A DNA stretch of 64,000 nucleotides, from the NCBI RefSeq assembly GCF_009823805.1, contig NZ_WUEK01000015.1, positions 1-64,000 on the forward strand, written 5' to 3'. Origin of the DNA: Nocardioides flavescens (lineage in GTDB: Bacteria > Actinomycetota > Actinomycetes > Propionibacteriales > Nocardioidaceae). Position 1 is the stretch's first letter; the number at the start of each line of letters is the position of its first letter. The notes below the pieces were generated by a model. It did no database searches. It worked only from the letters and a program-made list of their open reading frames with translations, and had not been told where the DNA came from. This document shows positions 25,182 through 32,815 of this stretch, piece after piece. A program made the translations under genes and the position numbers.

Positions 25182-26005
25182 TCGTCGGCGTACGTCGCGA
25201 AGCGGCGCAGCAGCGACGCGGTGCGGCGCGGGTCCTCGGCGCTGCCGACGGCGACCTCGGCGGTGACGTGGTCGAGGTCGGGCAGTCCGGCCTGCCGGGC
25301 GATGCCGCTGCAGAACAGCGCCGCCTCGCGCACGATCTGCGGATCCATGACCAGCAGCGCCTCGAACCGGCGCGGACCGTGGTCGGTGCGGCGGCGCGGC
25401 AGCTCCCAGGCGACCAGGACGACGCTGAGCTGCGGGTCGTCACAGATGAGGGTCCACTCGTTGAGCATCGGCGAGTGGCGGGGCAGGGCCACCCGGGCCG
25501 GCTCGGCCTCGCCGAGCGTCTCGGGGAAGGCGCTGAACGCGACCGCGGTGCGTGCCGTGCGTGCCAGCTCGCGCCAGCGGTCGGCCGCGACCTCGAAGCT
25601 CTGCACGTCCTGGAACCCGCCGAACACGACGGGGGAAGAGGCGTGGGCCAGGCACTCGTCCTCGATGGCCGAGGTGAGCGCGCGCATCACGTTGAAGCTG
25701 ACCGGCAGCACGTCGAGCTCGGGGTGGCGGGCCCGCAGCGTGGCGTACAGGGAGTCCGAGCCCACGCTCTCGCTGCGGCGGACGGCCGCGACGGCGGCCG
25801 CCAGGCTCAGACCCCGGGCGCGCTCGGCCTGCACGCGCTCGACCAGGACGGCGTCGGACTCGCGGTAGCGGCGCTGACCGCCGACGGAACGGACCGGGGT
25901 GGGGAAGCCCAGGCGGCGCTCCCAGGCGCGCAGGGTCGAGCTCGGGACGCCGGTGCGGGTCTCGAGGTCCCCGATGGTCAGCAGGTCGTTCATGGGCACG
26001 GTCAC
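25178..26005 (-). CDS. MerR-family regulator with DICT sensory domain
   Basis: The 275-residue protein starts with a MerR HTH (LLTIGDLETRTGVPSSTLRA, then RRLGFPTPVRSVGGQRRY). About residues 95-275 form a domain matching the DICT pattern, with FGGFQDVQSFEVAADRW near 150 and DDPQLSVVLVAWE near 205. DICT domains have been proposed to act in light or redox signalling, and MerR-DICT proteins occur near carotenoid genes in actinobacteria. The GTG was chosen because GAGGA precedes it by 9 nt; an ATG four codons later is an alternative. It is divergent from two SDR genes and has its own promoter dyad. Confidence 0.82.
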   Translation of the reverse strand: MTVPMNDLLTIGDLETRTGVPSSTLRAWERRLGFPTPVRSVGGQRRYRESDAVLVERVQAERARGLSLAAAVAAVRRSESVGSDSLYATLRARHPELDVLPVSFNVMRALTSAIEDECLAHASSPVVFGGFQDVQSFEVAADRWRELARTARTAVAFSAFPETLGEAEPARVALPRHSPMLNEWTLICDDPQLSVVLVAWELPRRRTDHGPRRFEALLVMDPQIVREAALFCSGIARQAGLPDLDHVTAEVAVGSAEDPRRTASLLRRFATYADD

Positions 26006-26050
26006 GGTCGGCAGTCCTCGTCCAGGTCGTGGGTCACGGCGCGGCGCGGG

Positions 26051-26098
26051 ATCGCTGTGTGTATCGCTGTGGGTGTCGCTGTGGGTATCGCGGTGGGT
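26051..26098. repeat. Four 12-bp tandem repeats in the merR leader
   Basis: ATCGCTGTGTGT, ATCGCTGTGGGT, GTCGCTGTGGGT and ATCGCGGTGGGT follow each other without gaps. They lie between the predicted -10 element (minus strand, 26113-26118) and the start of the MerR-DICT gene, so they would be transcribed in its 5' leader. Their role is unknown. Confidence 0.8.
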
Positions 26099-26112
26099 TC
26101 TGCTGGTCCGCC

Positions 26113-26155
26113 ATGATAGGACTTGAACACGGTGTGCAAGTCGGGTTCGCGAACC
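26113..26155 (-). promoter_or_regulatory. MerR-type operator/promoter
   Basis: On the minus strand TATCAT (26113-26118) is a good -10 element. Directly upstream is a 21-bp dyad, ACTTGAACAC-G-GTGTGCAAGT (26121-26141), with one mismatch between its arms, in the position of a MerR operator between -35 and -10. A further perfect palindrome, GGTTCGCGAACC, is at 26144-26155. Autoregulation of the MerR-DICT gene and control of the divergent SDR genes are the natural reading. Confidence 0.65.
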
Positions 26156-26211
26156 TGCGCAGTCCAACCGCACAGCGCCAGGTCTGGCTCGGCAGCGACG
26201 GCAGGAGGCAC

Positions 26212-27162
26212 GTGCACTCGGTATCCACTCGGCCCGTCGTTCTCGTCGTCGGCGGCACCTCGGGCATCGGACTCGCGGTCGCGCAGCGCCTCGGCGCCCG
26301 CGACGGGGCCGACGCGCCCCACGTCGTGCTCGCCTCGCGCGACCGCGTCTCGCTCGCCCGCGCCGCTGCCTCGCTGCCGTTCGAGGTGGGTCCCGAGCAG
26401 CAGGTGGAGCTCGACGTCACCGACGCCGCCCAGGTCGAGCGCGCGGTGGAGCGGGTGCTCGACAGCCACGGCCGTCTGGACGCCGTCGTGACGAGCGCCC
26501 AGGTGATGGCCTACGGCGCGGTCGAGCAGGTGCCGCGCGAGGTGTTCGAGCACGTCGTGGCCACCGCTGTGCACGGCACGGCCAACCTCGCCCGCACGCT
26601 GCTCCCGCTCTTCCGCTCGCAGGGGCACGGCTCCCTGGTCGTCGTCGGCTCGCAGCTCGGCGAGATCCCCGTGCCGTGGATGTCGAGCTACGTCACGGCC
26701 AAGTGGGGCCAGATGGGCCTCGTGCGCTCCCTGCAGCTCGAGGTCGCCGACGCACCGCACGTGCACGTCAGTCTCGTCTCGCCCGGCGCGGTCGACACCC
26801 CGATCTACGCCCAGGCCGCGTCGTACGCCGGCAGCGCGGGGTCCGCGCCCCCGCCGGTCGTGAGCGCCGACCGCGTCGCCGCCGCGGTCGTCGACTGCCT
26901 CGAGCACCCGCGACGCCTGGTCCGGGTCGGGCCCGCCAACGGACCGGGCGTGCTCGCCCACCGGCTCGCCCCCGCGGTCTACGACCGCATTGCGCCGCTG
27001 CTCGTCCGTCTCGTCGTGCTGCGCGGACCGGCCCTGCCCGACCACGGCGGCAACGTGCTGCGGGCGCGTCCCGACGGCGAGGGCGTGAGTGGCGGCTGGA
27101 CCCCCCTGGGCCGCCTCCGCCGCCCCGCGGGACGTGCCCGCTGGAAGAGAGGCGAGCGATGA
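26212..27162 (+). CDS. Short-chain dehydrogenase/reductase
   Basis: A 316-residue classical SDR. The cofactor motif is VVGGTSGIG (Gly replaces the usual first Thr) and the active site is SSYVTAKWG. The segment SPGAVDTPIYAQAASYAG is shared with two other SDRs in the window. The GTG start is preceded by AGGAGG at short 3-nt spacing. The gene is divergent from the MerR-DICT regulator and coupled to the next SDR by ATGA. Substrate unknown. Confidence 0.87.
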   Translation: MHSVSTRPVVLVVGGTSGIGLAVAQRLGARDGADAPHVVLASRDRVSLARAAASLPFEVGPEQQVELDVTDAAQVERAVERVLDSHGRLDAVVTSAQVMAYGAVEQVPREVFEHVVATAVHGTANLARTLLPLFRSQGHGSLVVVGSQLGEIPVPWMSSYVTAKWGQMGLVRSLQLEVADAPHVHVSLVSPGAVDTPIYAQAASYAGSAGSAPPPVVSADRVAAAVVDCLEHPRRLVRVGPANGPGVLAHRLAPAVYDRIAPLLVRLVVLRGPALPDHGGNVLRARPDGEGVSGGWTPLGRLRRPAGRARWKRGER

Positions 27163-27977
27163 GCCAGAAGCCCCCGCGCGTGGTCCTCGTGACCGGTGCC
27201 AGCAGCGGCATCGGACGCGCGACCGCGCTCCGCGCCGCCGAGAAGGGCGACCACGTCGTCCTCCTCGCCCGCCACGAGGACGACCTCGTCGAGCTCGCCG
27301 GGGAGTGTCGCGAGGCCGGGGCCGCCTCGGCCGAGCCCGCCGCCGCGGACGTCTCCGACGACGACCGGCTCGCCGAGGTCCTGGCGGGGATCCTCGACCA
27401 GCACGGCCGCCTCGACGCGGTCCTGCACTGCGCCGGCATCGTCACCTACGGCCGCACCGAGGAGGTCAGCCGCGAGGACTTCGAGCAGGTCGTCTCGACC
27501 AACCTGCTCGGCACCGCCTCGCTCGCGCGCCACGTCGTACCCGTCCTGCGAGAGCAGCGCCAGGGCGTCCTCGTCCTCGTCGGCTCCCTGCTCGGCCACA
27601 TCGGCGTCCCCGAGATGACGCCGTACGTCGTCTCCAAGTGGGGGGTGCGCGCGCTCGCCCGCCAGCTCGTCATGGAGAACGCCGACCTGCCCGACGTCCA
27701 CGTCGTCCACGTCTCGCCCGGCAGCGTCGACACCCCGATCTACGACAACGCCCTCGACTCCGCCGGCACCGTCAACACCCCGCCGCCGCCGGTGATCAGC
27801 CCCGAGCGCGTCGCCCGTCAGGTCTACGCCCAGATCGACCACCCGCGCAACGAGGTGCAGACCGCCTGGGCCAACTACCCGCTCATCTGGGCGTTCAGCT
27901 ACGCCCCCGCCCTGTGGGACCGCCTCGCAGGGCCCGTCTTCCGCGCCGTGTCGCGCCGCTCGCAGGGCTCTGACTGA
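27159..27977 (+). CDS. Short-chain dehydrogenase/reductase
   Basis: The 272-residue classical SDR has VLVTGASSGIGRATALRAAE at the N terminus and the catalytic MTPYVVSKWGVRAL near residue 155. It is a close paralogue of the SDR encoded at 36.4-37.4 kb and a more distant one of the preceding gene. The pattern SPGSVDTPIYDNA followed by PPPPVISPERVA is characteristic of this group. It is translationally coupled to the upstream SDR, and a LuxR-type HTH protein gene follows after 27 nt. Confidence 0.88.
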   Translation: MSQKPPRVVLVTGASSGIGRATALRAAEKGDHVVLLARHEDDLVELAGECREAGAASAEPAAADVSDDDRLAEVLAGILDQHGRLDAVLHCAGIVTYGRTEEVSREDFEQVVSTNLLGTASLARHVVPVLREQRQGVLVLVGSLLGHIGVPEMTPYVVSKWGVRALARQLVMENADLPDVHVVHVSPGSVDTPIYDNALDSAGTVNTPPPPVISPERVARQVYAQIDHPRNEVQTAWANYPLIWAFSYAPALWDRLAGPVFRAVSRRSQGSD

Positions 27978-28004
27978 GCCCGCCCGTCCCGAGGAGAACT
28001 CCGC

Positions 28005-28241
28005 ATGTCGATCGACCAGGCCCCGCGTCCGGGCACCGCCCGTCCCGACGGCCTCACCCCACGCGAGGTGCAGACACTGCGCCTGATCGGCGACGGGCTC
28101 ACCAACGCCCAGATCGCCGCCTCGACCGGGCTGAGCATCAACACGGTCAAGACCTACGTCCGCAGCGCCTACCGTCGCCTGGACATCACGCTGCGCAGCG
28201 AGGCCGTCGCCTGGGCCGCGGCCAACCTGCCCCCGCGCTGA
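28005..28241 (+). CDS. Stand-alone LuxR-type HTH protein
   Basis: A 78-residue protein made almost only of a LuxR HTH: LTPREVQTLRLIGDGLTNAQ, then LSINTVKTYVRSAYRRL. There is no receiver domain. The recognition helix matches those of five full-length regulators in this window, so it may compete for or share their operators. The ATG follows GAGGAG. It is probably cotranscribed with the two SDR genes. Confidence 0.85.
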   Translation: MSIDQAPRPGTARPDGLTPREVQTLRLIGDGLTNAQIAASTGLSINTVKTYVRSAYRRLDITLRSEAVAWAAANLPPR

Positions 28242-28243
28242 GG

Positions 28244-28858
28244 TCAGCAGCCCTCCCGCGCAGGGGGCTGGTGGTCTCCGTCGTGGGTGCGCAGGACCAG
28301 GCGCTGCGGGGAGCGCGCTTCGAGGTCGCGGGCGAGGATCCGGAGCTCGACGGCCGGCCACTGGTCGACCCACATGGCTCCGCCGGCGTTGCAGCCGTCC
28401 TCACGCCAGCCGATCCTGAACTCCACCGTGGTCGACTCGCCCGGCGCGAGCTCGCGGACGACGGGGAGCGTCGCGTCGATGTCGTCGAACGGCGACGGCT
28501 GCAGTGCGGGCGGCGCGGGACTCGGCTCCGCTCGCATCTCGCCGCCACCGCTGCGACCGGCGAACGGCACGCGCACCGCCTCGAGGTGGGCGGTCCACCG
28601 CGAGGTGTTGGTGATCCTCAGCCTCACCGAGCAGGCGAACCCCGGCCTCACGTCGATGGCGAGATCGCCCGCACGTGGATCGTCCGGGTCGACGAGGGAC
28701 CGCGGGAGCCGGGTGAGCTCCGTGCCCGTGCACGTGGGTGTCCAGGTGACAGCCACCTGTGCTGCGCTCCGGCCCGCCTCGACCCACCACGCGCAGCCGA
28801 GCAGCAGTGCCAGCACGACGACGCCCACCGCGGCAGCGCGAGTGCGACGTGTCGTCAT
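28244..28858 (-). CDS. Membrane-anchored exported protein
   Basis: The 204-residue product has a basic N terminus and one hydrophobic segment (about residues 9-27) ending near Cys22, consistent with a signal peptide or anchor. A beta-rich extracytoplasmic part follows, with segments such as VRLRITNTSRWTAHLEAVRV and LAPGESTTVEFRIGW that resemble immunoglobulin-like or DUF4352-like folds. No function can be assigned. It is coupled by ATGA to the acetyltransferase gene upstream. Confidence 0.68.
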   Translation of the reverse strand: MTTRRTRAAAVGVVVLALLLGCAWWVEAGRSAAQVAVTWTPTCTGTELTRLPRSLVDPDDPRAGDLAIDVRPGFACSVRLRITNTSRWTAHLEAVRVPFAGRSGGGEMRAEPSPAPPALQPSPFDDIDATLPVVRELAPGESTTVEFRIGWREDGCNAGGAMWVDQWPAVELRILARDLEARSPQRLVLRTHDGDHQPPAREGC

Positions 28859-29343
28859 CGCTCGGCGGCGGCGGCGGCGGCGAGGTCGAGGCTGAGGGTC
28901 GTGAAGCCGGTGACCGGCCGGAACCCGAGGCATTCGTAGAGGCCCAGCGCCCCGGCGTTGTCCACCTCCGTCACGAGCGACAGCCGGCTCGCGCCTGCGG
29001 CCTCGCCCGCGCGCCGTACGGCGGTCACGAGCGCGCGCGCCACGCCCCGGCGCCGTGCTCTCGGGTCGACGTACAGGTCGCGCAGCTGCCAGGTCAGCCC
29101 GGCGCCGAGAGACGCAGGGACGGGGTGGGCGGTGGCGAGGCCGACGGGCTCGGTCCCGTCCTCCAGTGCGGCAGTGAAGACCGTCAGCAGCCCGGCCTCC
29201 GTCATCCGCGTCAGCCACCGCAGGGTCTGCGCCGCGTCCGCGGGCTGCCCGTAGTGGCAGCGGTAGGCATCGAAGACCTTGCTCGCCGCCGCCAGCGTCT
29301 CGGCGGTCTCGCAGGCGGTGACGACGGGAGGTTCTCCGAGCAC
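28855..29343 (-). CDS. GNAT-family acetyltransferase
   Basis: A 162-residue GNAT protein. The acetyl-CoA-binding motif A is LRDLYVDPRARRRGVARALV and the C-terminal ALGLYECLGFRPV is typical. The GTG start used here begins just before the fold; another GTG at 29385 is open but would overlap the divergent acetyltransferase gene. Acceptor unknown. Its stop overlaps the start of the exported protein gene. Confidence 0.8.
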   Translation of the reverse strand: MLGEPPVVTACETAETLAAASKVFDAYRCHYGQPADAAQTLRWLTRMTEAGLLTVFTAALEDGTEPVGLATAHPVPASLGAGLTWQLRDLYVDPRARRRGVARALVTAVRRAGEAAGASRLSLVTEVDNAGALGLYECLGFRPVTGFTTLSLDLAAAAAAER

Positions 29344-29364
29344 CTGCAGATGATGACGGATCGG

Positions 29365-29370
29365 CGACAA
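29365..29370 (+). promoter_or_regulatory. GACAAT -10-like element, leaderless
   Basis: GACAAT is followed by 7 nt and the GTG of the rightward acetyltransferase, with no Shine-Dalgarno. This fits a housekeeping-type leaderless promoter. Confidence 0.4.
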
Positions 29371-29377
29371 TGAGCGC

Positions 29378-29950
29378 GTGATCACCGACCCGTGGCCTGC
29401 GCGCTCGGGTCCCCTCCTGCTGCGTCATCCGGGGCCGGGAGAGCTCGACGACCTGCACGCGCTGCGCAACGACCCGGCGGCCAACCGGTTCATGCTGCGG
29501 ACGTCGGTCGACGCCCCAGAGTTCCGCCGTGAGTGGCTCGAGGTGCCCGGCAGTGACACGGACTTCTCATGCGTGGCCGAGCTCGATGGGGCGCTCGTCG
29601 CAATGGGTTTCCTCGACGTGGTCGACGGTATGGGCCAGCCGGGCATGCCCCCGCGCACCGAGGGCGTGTTGGGCTACATCGTCGACCCGAAGCACTGGGG
29701 CCGAGGTATCGGTTCGGCGCTCGCTCGCGGACTGCTCGACGCGGCGTTCGGTCCTCTCGGGCTCCGCCGTGTCACCGCCAGCTGCAATGCCGACAACCCG
29801 GCGTCCGTGCGGATCCTCGAGGGGCTCGGCATGCGCCGAGAGCAGCACGGCGTGCAGGACTCCTGGCACGCCGACCTCGGCTGGATCGACGGCTACCAGT
29901 ACGCCGTGCTGCGCAGCGAGTGGGACAGGCCCCACGCCGCCGATCACTGA
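29378..29950 (+). CDS. RimJ/RimL-type GNAT acetyltransferase
   Basis: A 190-residue GNAT protein of the RimJ/L subgroup: PLLLRHPGPGELDDLHAL near residue 12, the CoA-binding GYIVDPKHWGRGIGSALARG near 97, and ADNPASVRILEGLGMRRE near 138. Such enzymes acetylate protein N termini or small amines; the target is unknown. It is divergent from another GNAT gene and is followed by a REP-like element. Confidence 0.87.
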   Translation: MITDPWPARSGPLLLRHPGPGELDDLHALRNDPAANRFMLRTSVDAPEFRREWLEVPGSDTDFSCVAELDGALVAMGFLDVVDGMGQPGMPPRTEGVLGYIVDPKHWGRGIGSALARGLLDAAFGPLGLRRVTASCNADNPASVRILEGLGMRREQHGVQDSWHADLGWIDGYQYAVLRSEWDRPHAADH

Positions 29951-29961
29951 GTGCCCCCCCG

Positions 29962-30067
29962 CTGATCGAGCAGCGAGCCCTGGCGAGAGTTGTCGAGACC
30001 CCTGAAGCTGAGCTGGGAGCCGACAGATCGGTGGTTGAGGAAGGACGAAGTCCTGTCTCGAAACCAC
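29962..30067. repeat. Inverted copy of the REP-like element
   Basis: The hairpin part (30031-30067, outer arms GTGGTT and AACCAC, inner AGGAC/GTCCT) and the adjoining segment with CGAGCAGCGAGCCC and GTCGAGACCCC correspond, in reverse orientation, to one unit of the array at the left end of the window. It fills the gap between an acetyltransferase gene and a DUF222/HNH gene. Confidence 0.85.
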
Positions 30068-30170
30068 CCGCCAGGCGTTCCAGGAGATTGTTTCCCGGCC
30101 GTCTCGGATCGTGGTCAACCAGGGCCTCGGCGAGGTCTGACTGTCGGTGGTGACCTCTAGCGTTTGACCC

Positions 30171-31580
30171 ATGACGGAGCACCTCGATCACGAGCTCGCG
30201 CAGGCCGTGCTGGCCTCCGCGACTCGGGTCGTGCGTGCTCGCCGTCTCGTCGAGGTCGAGGACCTCGAGACCCTCGCCGCCTGGGCGGACCTGCACTCCG
30301 GACCGTCCGTGGGGAAGTGGGACGCGACGGTCGCCCTGGGAGGCCAGGGGACGCCGAAGGTGCGGGACCACTGCCTCGGTGAGATCGCGATCGCCCGCGG
30401 CACCGGTGTCGTCGCCACCAGCAACGCCCTCGCCGACGTCCTCGACCTGCGCCACCGCCTCCCGCTCACCTGGGCGGTCGTACGCCGAGGTGAGGCGGAG
30501 GTGAGCGTCGCCCGACGGGTCGCGAGGCTGTCACGCCACCTGCCCTTGGACTGTGTCGGGACCGTCGACGCTGCGGTCGCCCGGGTCATCGCCCGCGAGG
30601 CCGGCGGCCGGGTCCTCGCCGTCGCCGAAGCGACGATCATCGAGGCCGACCCCGCCCTCCACGAAGAACGCGCCGAGGCCGAACGTCGACGCACGTACGT
30701 CGGGATGTCCCGCACCGACGAGCACGGCCTGCGCACGATCATCGCCCGCGTCGAAGCCGGTGACGCCCACTGGATCGACGCCACCCTGACCCGCGTCGTC
30801 GAGCTCATCGGCCCACGTCACCCCGACGCCGGCGCCCAGGAGCTCAGGTCGATCGCGTTCGGGTGGCTCGCCCGCCCCGCCGAACTGTTCGAGCTCTTGG
30901 TCGAGCACCAGCAACCTGCGCTGTTCGACAGCGAGACGGACGAGGCAGAGCCCTCGCGGGCGACCGCGATGCCCGCCGACCTCCTCGACGCCCTGCGCGA
31001 CCTCGACCTCGAGCCGCTGCGCCCCCGCACCGTGCTCTACGTCCACCTCCACGAAGCCGCGCTCCACGGCACCCCCGCCGTCGCCCGCATCGAAGGGCTC
31101 GGACCGAGCACGCTCACCGGGGTCACCGGCCTCCTCGCCGGCTGCAAGGTGACCGTCAAACCGGTCATCGACCTCGCCGACCGGATCCGGACCACGGCCT
31201 ACGAACACCCCGAGGCGTTGAAGGAACGAGTCCACCTCACCACTGGTGGCGACTACTGGCCCTACGCCGTCAACACGTCACGCAGGGTCGACTACGACCA
31301 TCCCACGCCGTACACCGCTCAGGGCCCGCCCGGCCAGACCGGCACCCACAACTCCGGCCCACTGGGCCGACGCCACCACCGCTGGAAGACCCACGCCGGC
31401 TACACAGCCCGACAATCAGGCGCGGGAAGGTACGCCTGGCTCACACCCCACGGACTCGGCTACCTCGTCGACCACCAAGGCACCCGCCCCATCCCACCCG
31501 AGCACGCCCGGATGATCATCGACGCCCCCGCCGGCCTCGACATCTACCCCGGCGTCGAGATCGACCTCAGGCTCCACTGA
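30171..31580 (+). CDS. DUF222/13E12-type protein with degenerate HNH motif
   Basis: A 469-residue protein of the family found in many copies in actinobacteria (13E12-like). The N-terminal 300 residues are the helical DUF222 part. The C-terminal part has an HNH-like pattern, DYDHPTPY near residue 376, then THNSGPLGRRHHRWKTHAGY, but the zinc-binding Cys pairs of many HNH nucleases are absent. It may be inactive or use a metal-only HNH site. A TAGCGT -10-like sequence ends 7 nt upstream of the ATG, suggesting a leaderless mRNA. Neighbouring REP copies are typical of this mobile-associated family. Confidence 0.82.
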   Translation: MTEHLDHELAQAVLASATRVVRARRLVEVEDLETLAAWADLHSGPSVGKWDATVALGGQGTPKVRDHCLGEIAIARGTGVVATSNALADVLDLRHRLPLTWAVVRRGEAEVSVARRVARLSRHLPLDCVGTVDAAVARVIAREAGGRVLAVAEATIIEADPALHEERAEAERRRTYVGMSRTDEHGLRTIIARVEAGDAHWIDATLTRVVELIGPRHPDAGAQELRSIAFGWLARPAELFELLVEHQQPALFDSETDEAEPSRATAMPADLLDALRDLDLEPLRPRTVLYVHLHEAALHGTPAVARIEGLGPSTLTGVTGLLAGCKVTVKPVIDLADRIRTTAYEHPEALKERVHLTTGGDYWPYAVNTSRRVDYDHPTPYTAQGPPGQTGTHNSGPLGRRHHRWKTHAGYTARQSGAGRYAWLTPHGLGYLVDHQGTRPIPPEHARMIIDAPAGLDIYPGVEIDLRLH

Positions 31581-32402
31581 CCCACGTCGCACTGCCCGTG
31601 GTCGTTGCGCCCAGCCGCCAGGACGCATCCGTCAGCGCCGACTCCGAGGGTGTGTGCGCCGCCCGCGGCGATGGCCACCACGTCGGTCCATCCGTCGACG
31701 GCGCACTGAACGTCGTCGTCGGCGCCAGCGGCGAGGACTCTGCCGGAGGAGAGCAGAGCGCAGAGCGACGGTGTGGTGGCTCCCCGCCGCGACGCTGACG
31801 ACGTCGCCCTGCGCAGCCATCTCCTCCTCAGCCCCACAGCACGCGCCGGCGAACACGATGCGGCCGGCGGCCGTCAGACCGACCGTGTGCAGCGACCCCG
31901 CCGAGACCGAGACGATGCCTTGCCACTCCGCTACCTCGCACTGCCCCCGGCTGTCGTTGCCGACGGCCAGCACCGTGCCGTCGTCGCGGAGTCCCACGGT
32001 GTGCCAGTCGCCGCGGGCCGCGTCGGCGACGTCACGCCAGATCTCCACGTCACAAGCGCCATCGGTGCGCCGGCCCGACGCCACCGCACGACCGTCGGCG
32101 CGTACGCCGACCGTGCGGCGCCACCCGGCCGCGACCGCGACGAGCCGGGTCCAAGAATTCACGTCGCACTGTCCGTGCGCGTCCCAGCCCGTGGCCACCG
32201 CCGTCCCGTCCACACGGAGTGCGACCGTGTGGGAGCGTCCGGTGTTGGCTTCCAGATGCACGGAGCCAGCCGCGACCGACACGATGCCCGTCAAGCCGTC
32301 GACGAGCCCCTCACCCGAGCTCGCGGCTCCCGCGTGCACCACCCGTCCGCCGTCGTCGACTCCGACCGAATGTCGAGCGCCAGCCGCGACCAGGTGGCGC
32401 AC
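31544..32402 (-). pseudogene. RCC1-repeat protein, frameshifted
   Basis: The leftward frame from 32402 encodes five or so RCC1/BLIP-II-like repeats, each with a VAAGxxHTVGLRxDG pattern (for example SVSAGSLHTVGLTAAG). At about 31755-31765 the repeat ...HTVALRS continues in a different frame as SSGRVLAAGADDDVQCAVDG and VAAIAAGGAHTLGVGADG-like sequence down to the stop at 31544. A single-base insertion or two-base deletion in the run CGCTCTGCTCTCC explains this. It could be a true pseudogene or a sequencing error. It starts with GTG 2 nt after the PH-domain gene. Confidence 0.7.
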
Positions 32403-32404
32403 AC

Positions 32405-32779
32405 CTACTTCAACACGGCCCAGGCGATCAGCTGGTCGAGCCGGCGGACGTCGATCGTCTTGTGGAGCTTCACCTTGATGTGGCCGGCCCGAGTCCACAG
32501 TTCGAGTTCGGCGTCGCGGTCGAGCATGCCGCCGGCGTTCTCCGACGACCACATGTTGATCGAGCTGTAGGGCAGCGAGTAGATCTCGACCTTCTTGCCC
32601 GTGAACCCCTGCGCGTCCCGCACGATCAGTCGCTTCGTGGTGAAGACAGCGCTGTCGCGGAAGGTCTTGAACGCCGCGACAGCCTGCTCGCCCTCTGTGA
32701 GCAGAGGGGTCACGTCCGGTGGGACGGGGATCTCTTCGATCAGGGTCCAGGCGGTGATGGTGCCGACGCTGCTGTCCAT
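32405..32779 (-). CDS. Bacterial PH-domain protein
   Basis: A 124-residue protein resembling the bacterial pleckstrin-homology family (bPH): AVFTTKRLIVRDAQGFTGKK near residue 43 and YSSINMWSSENAG near 72. Such proteins form oligomeric rings and are poorly understood; some occur with phage or stress genes. The ATG is preceded by GGAAGAGG. It is followed directly by the RCC1-repeat gene, so the two are probably cotranscribed. Confidence 0.82.
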   Translation of the reverse strand: MDSSVGTITAWTLIEEIPVPPDVTPLLTEGEQAVAAFKTFRDSAVFTTKRLIVRDAQGFTGKKVEIYSLPYSSINMWSSENAGGMLDRDAELELWTRAGHIKVKLHKTIDVRRLDQLIAWAVLK

Positions 32780-32815
32780 GGAGCCTCTTCCTGCTGGCGG
32801 ATGCGTCCGCCGAGC

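Noticed and set aside
26029..26211. N-terminal extension of the first SDR through the 12-bp repeats
   Set aside because: The Rossmann fold begins just after the GTG at 26212, an AGGAGG precedes that GTG, and the extension is repeat-derived.
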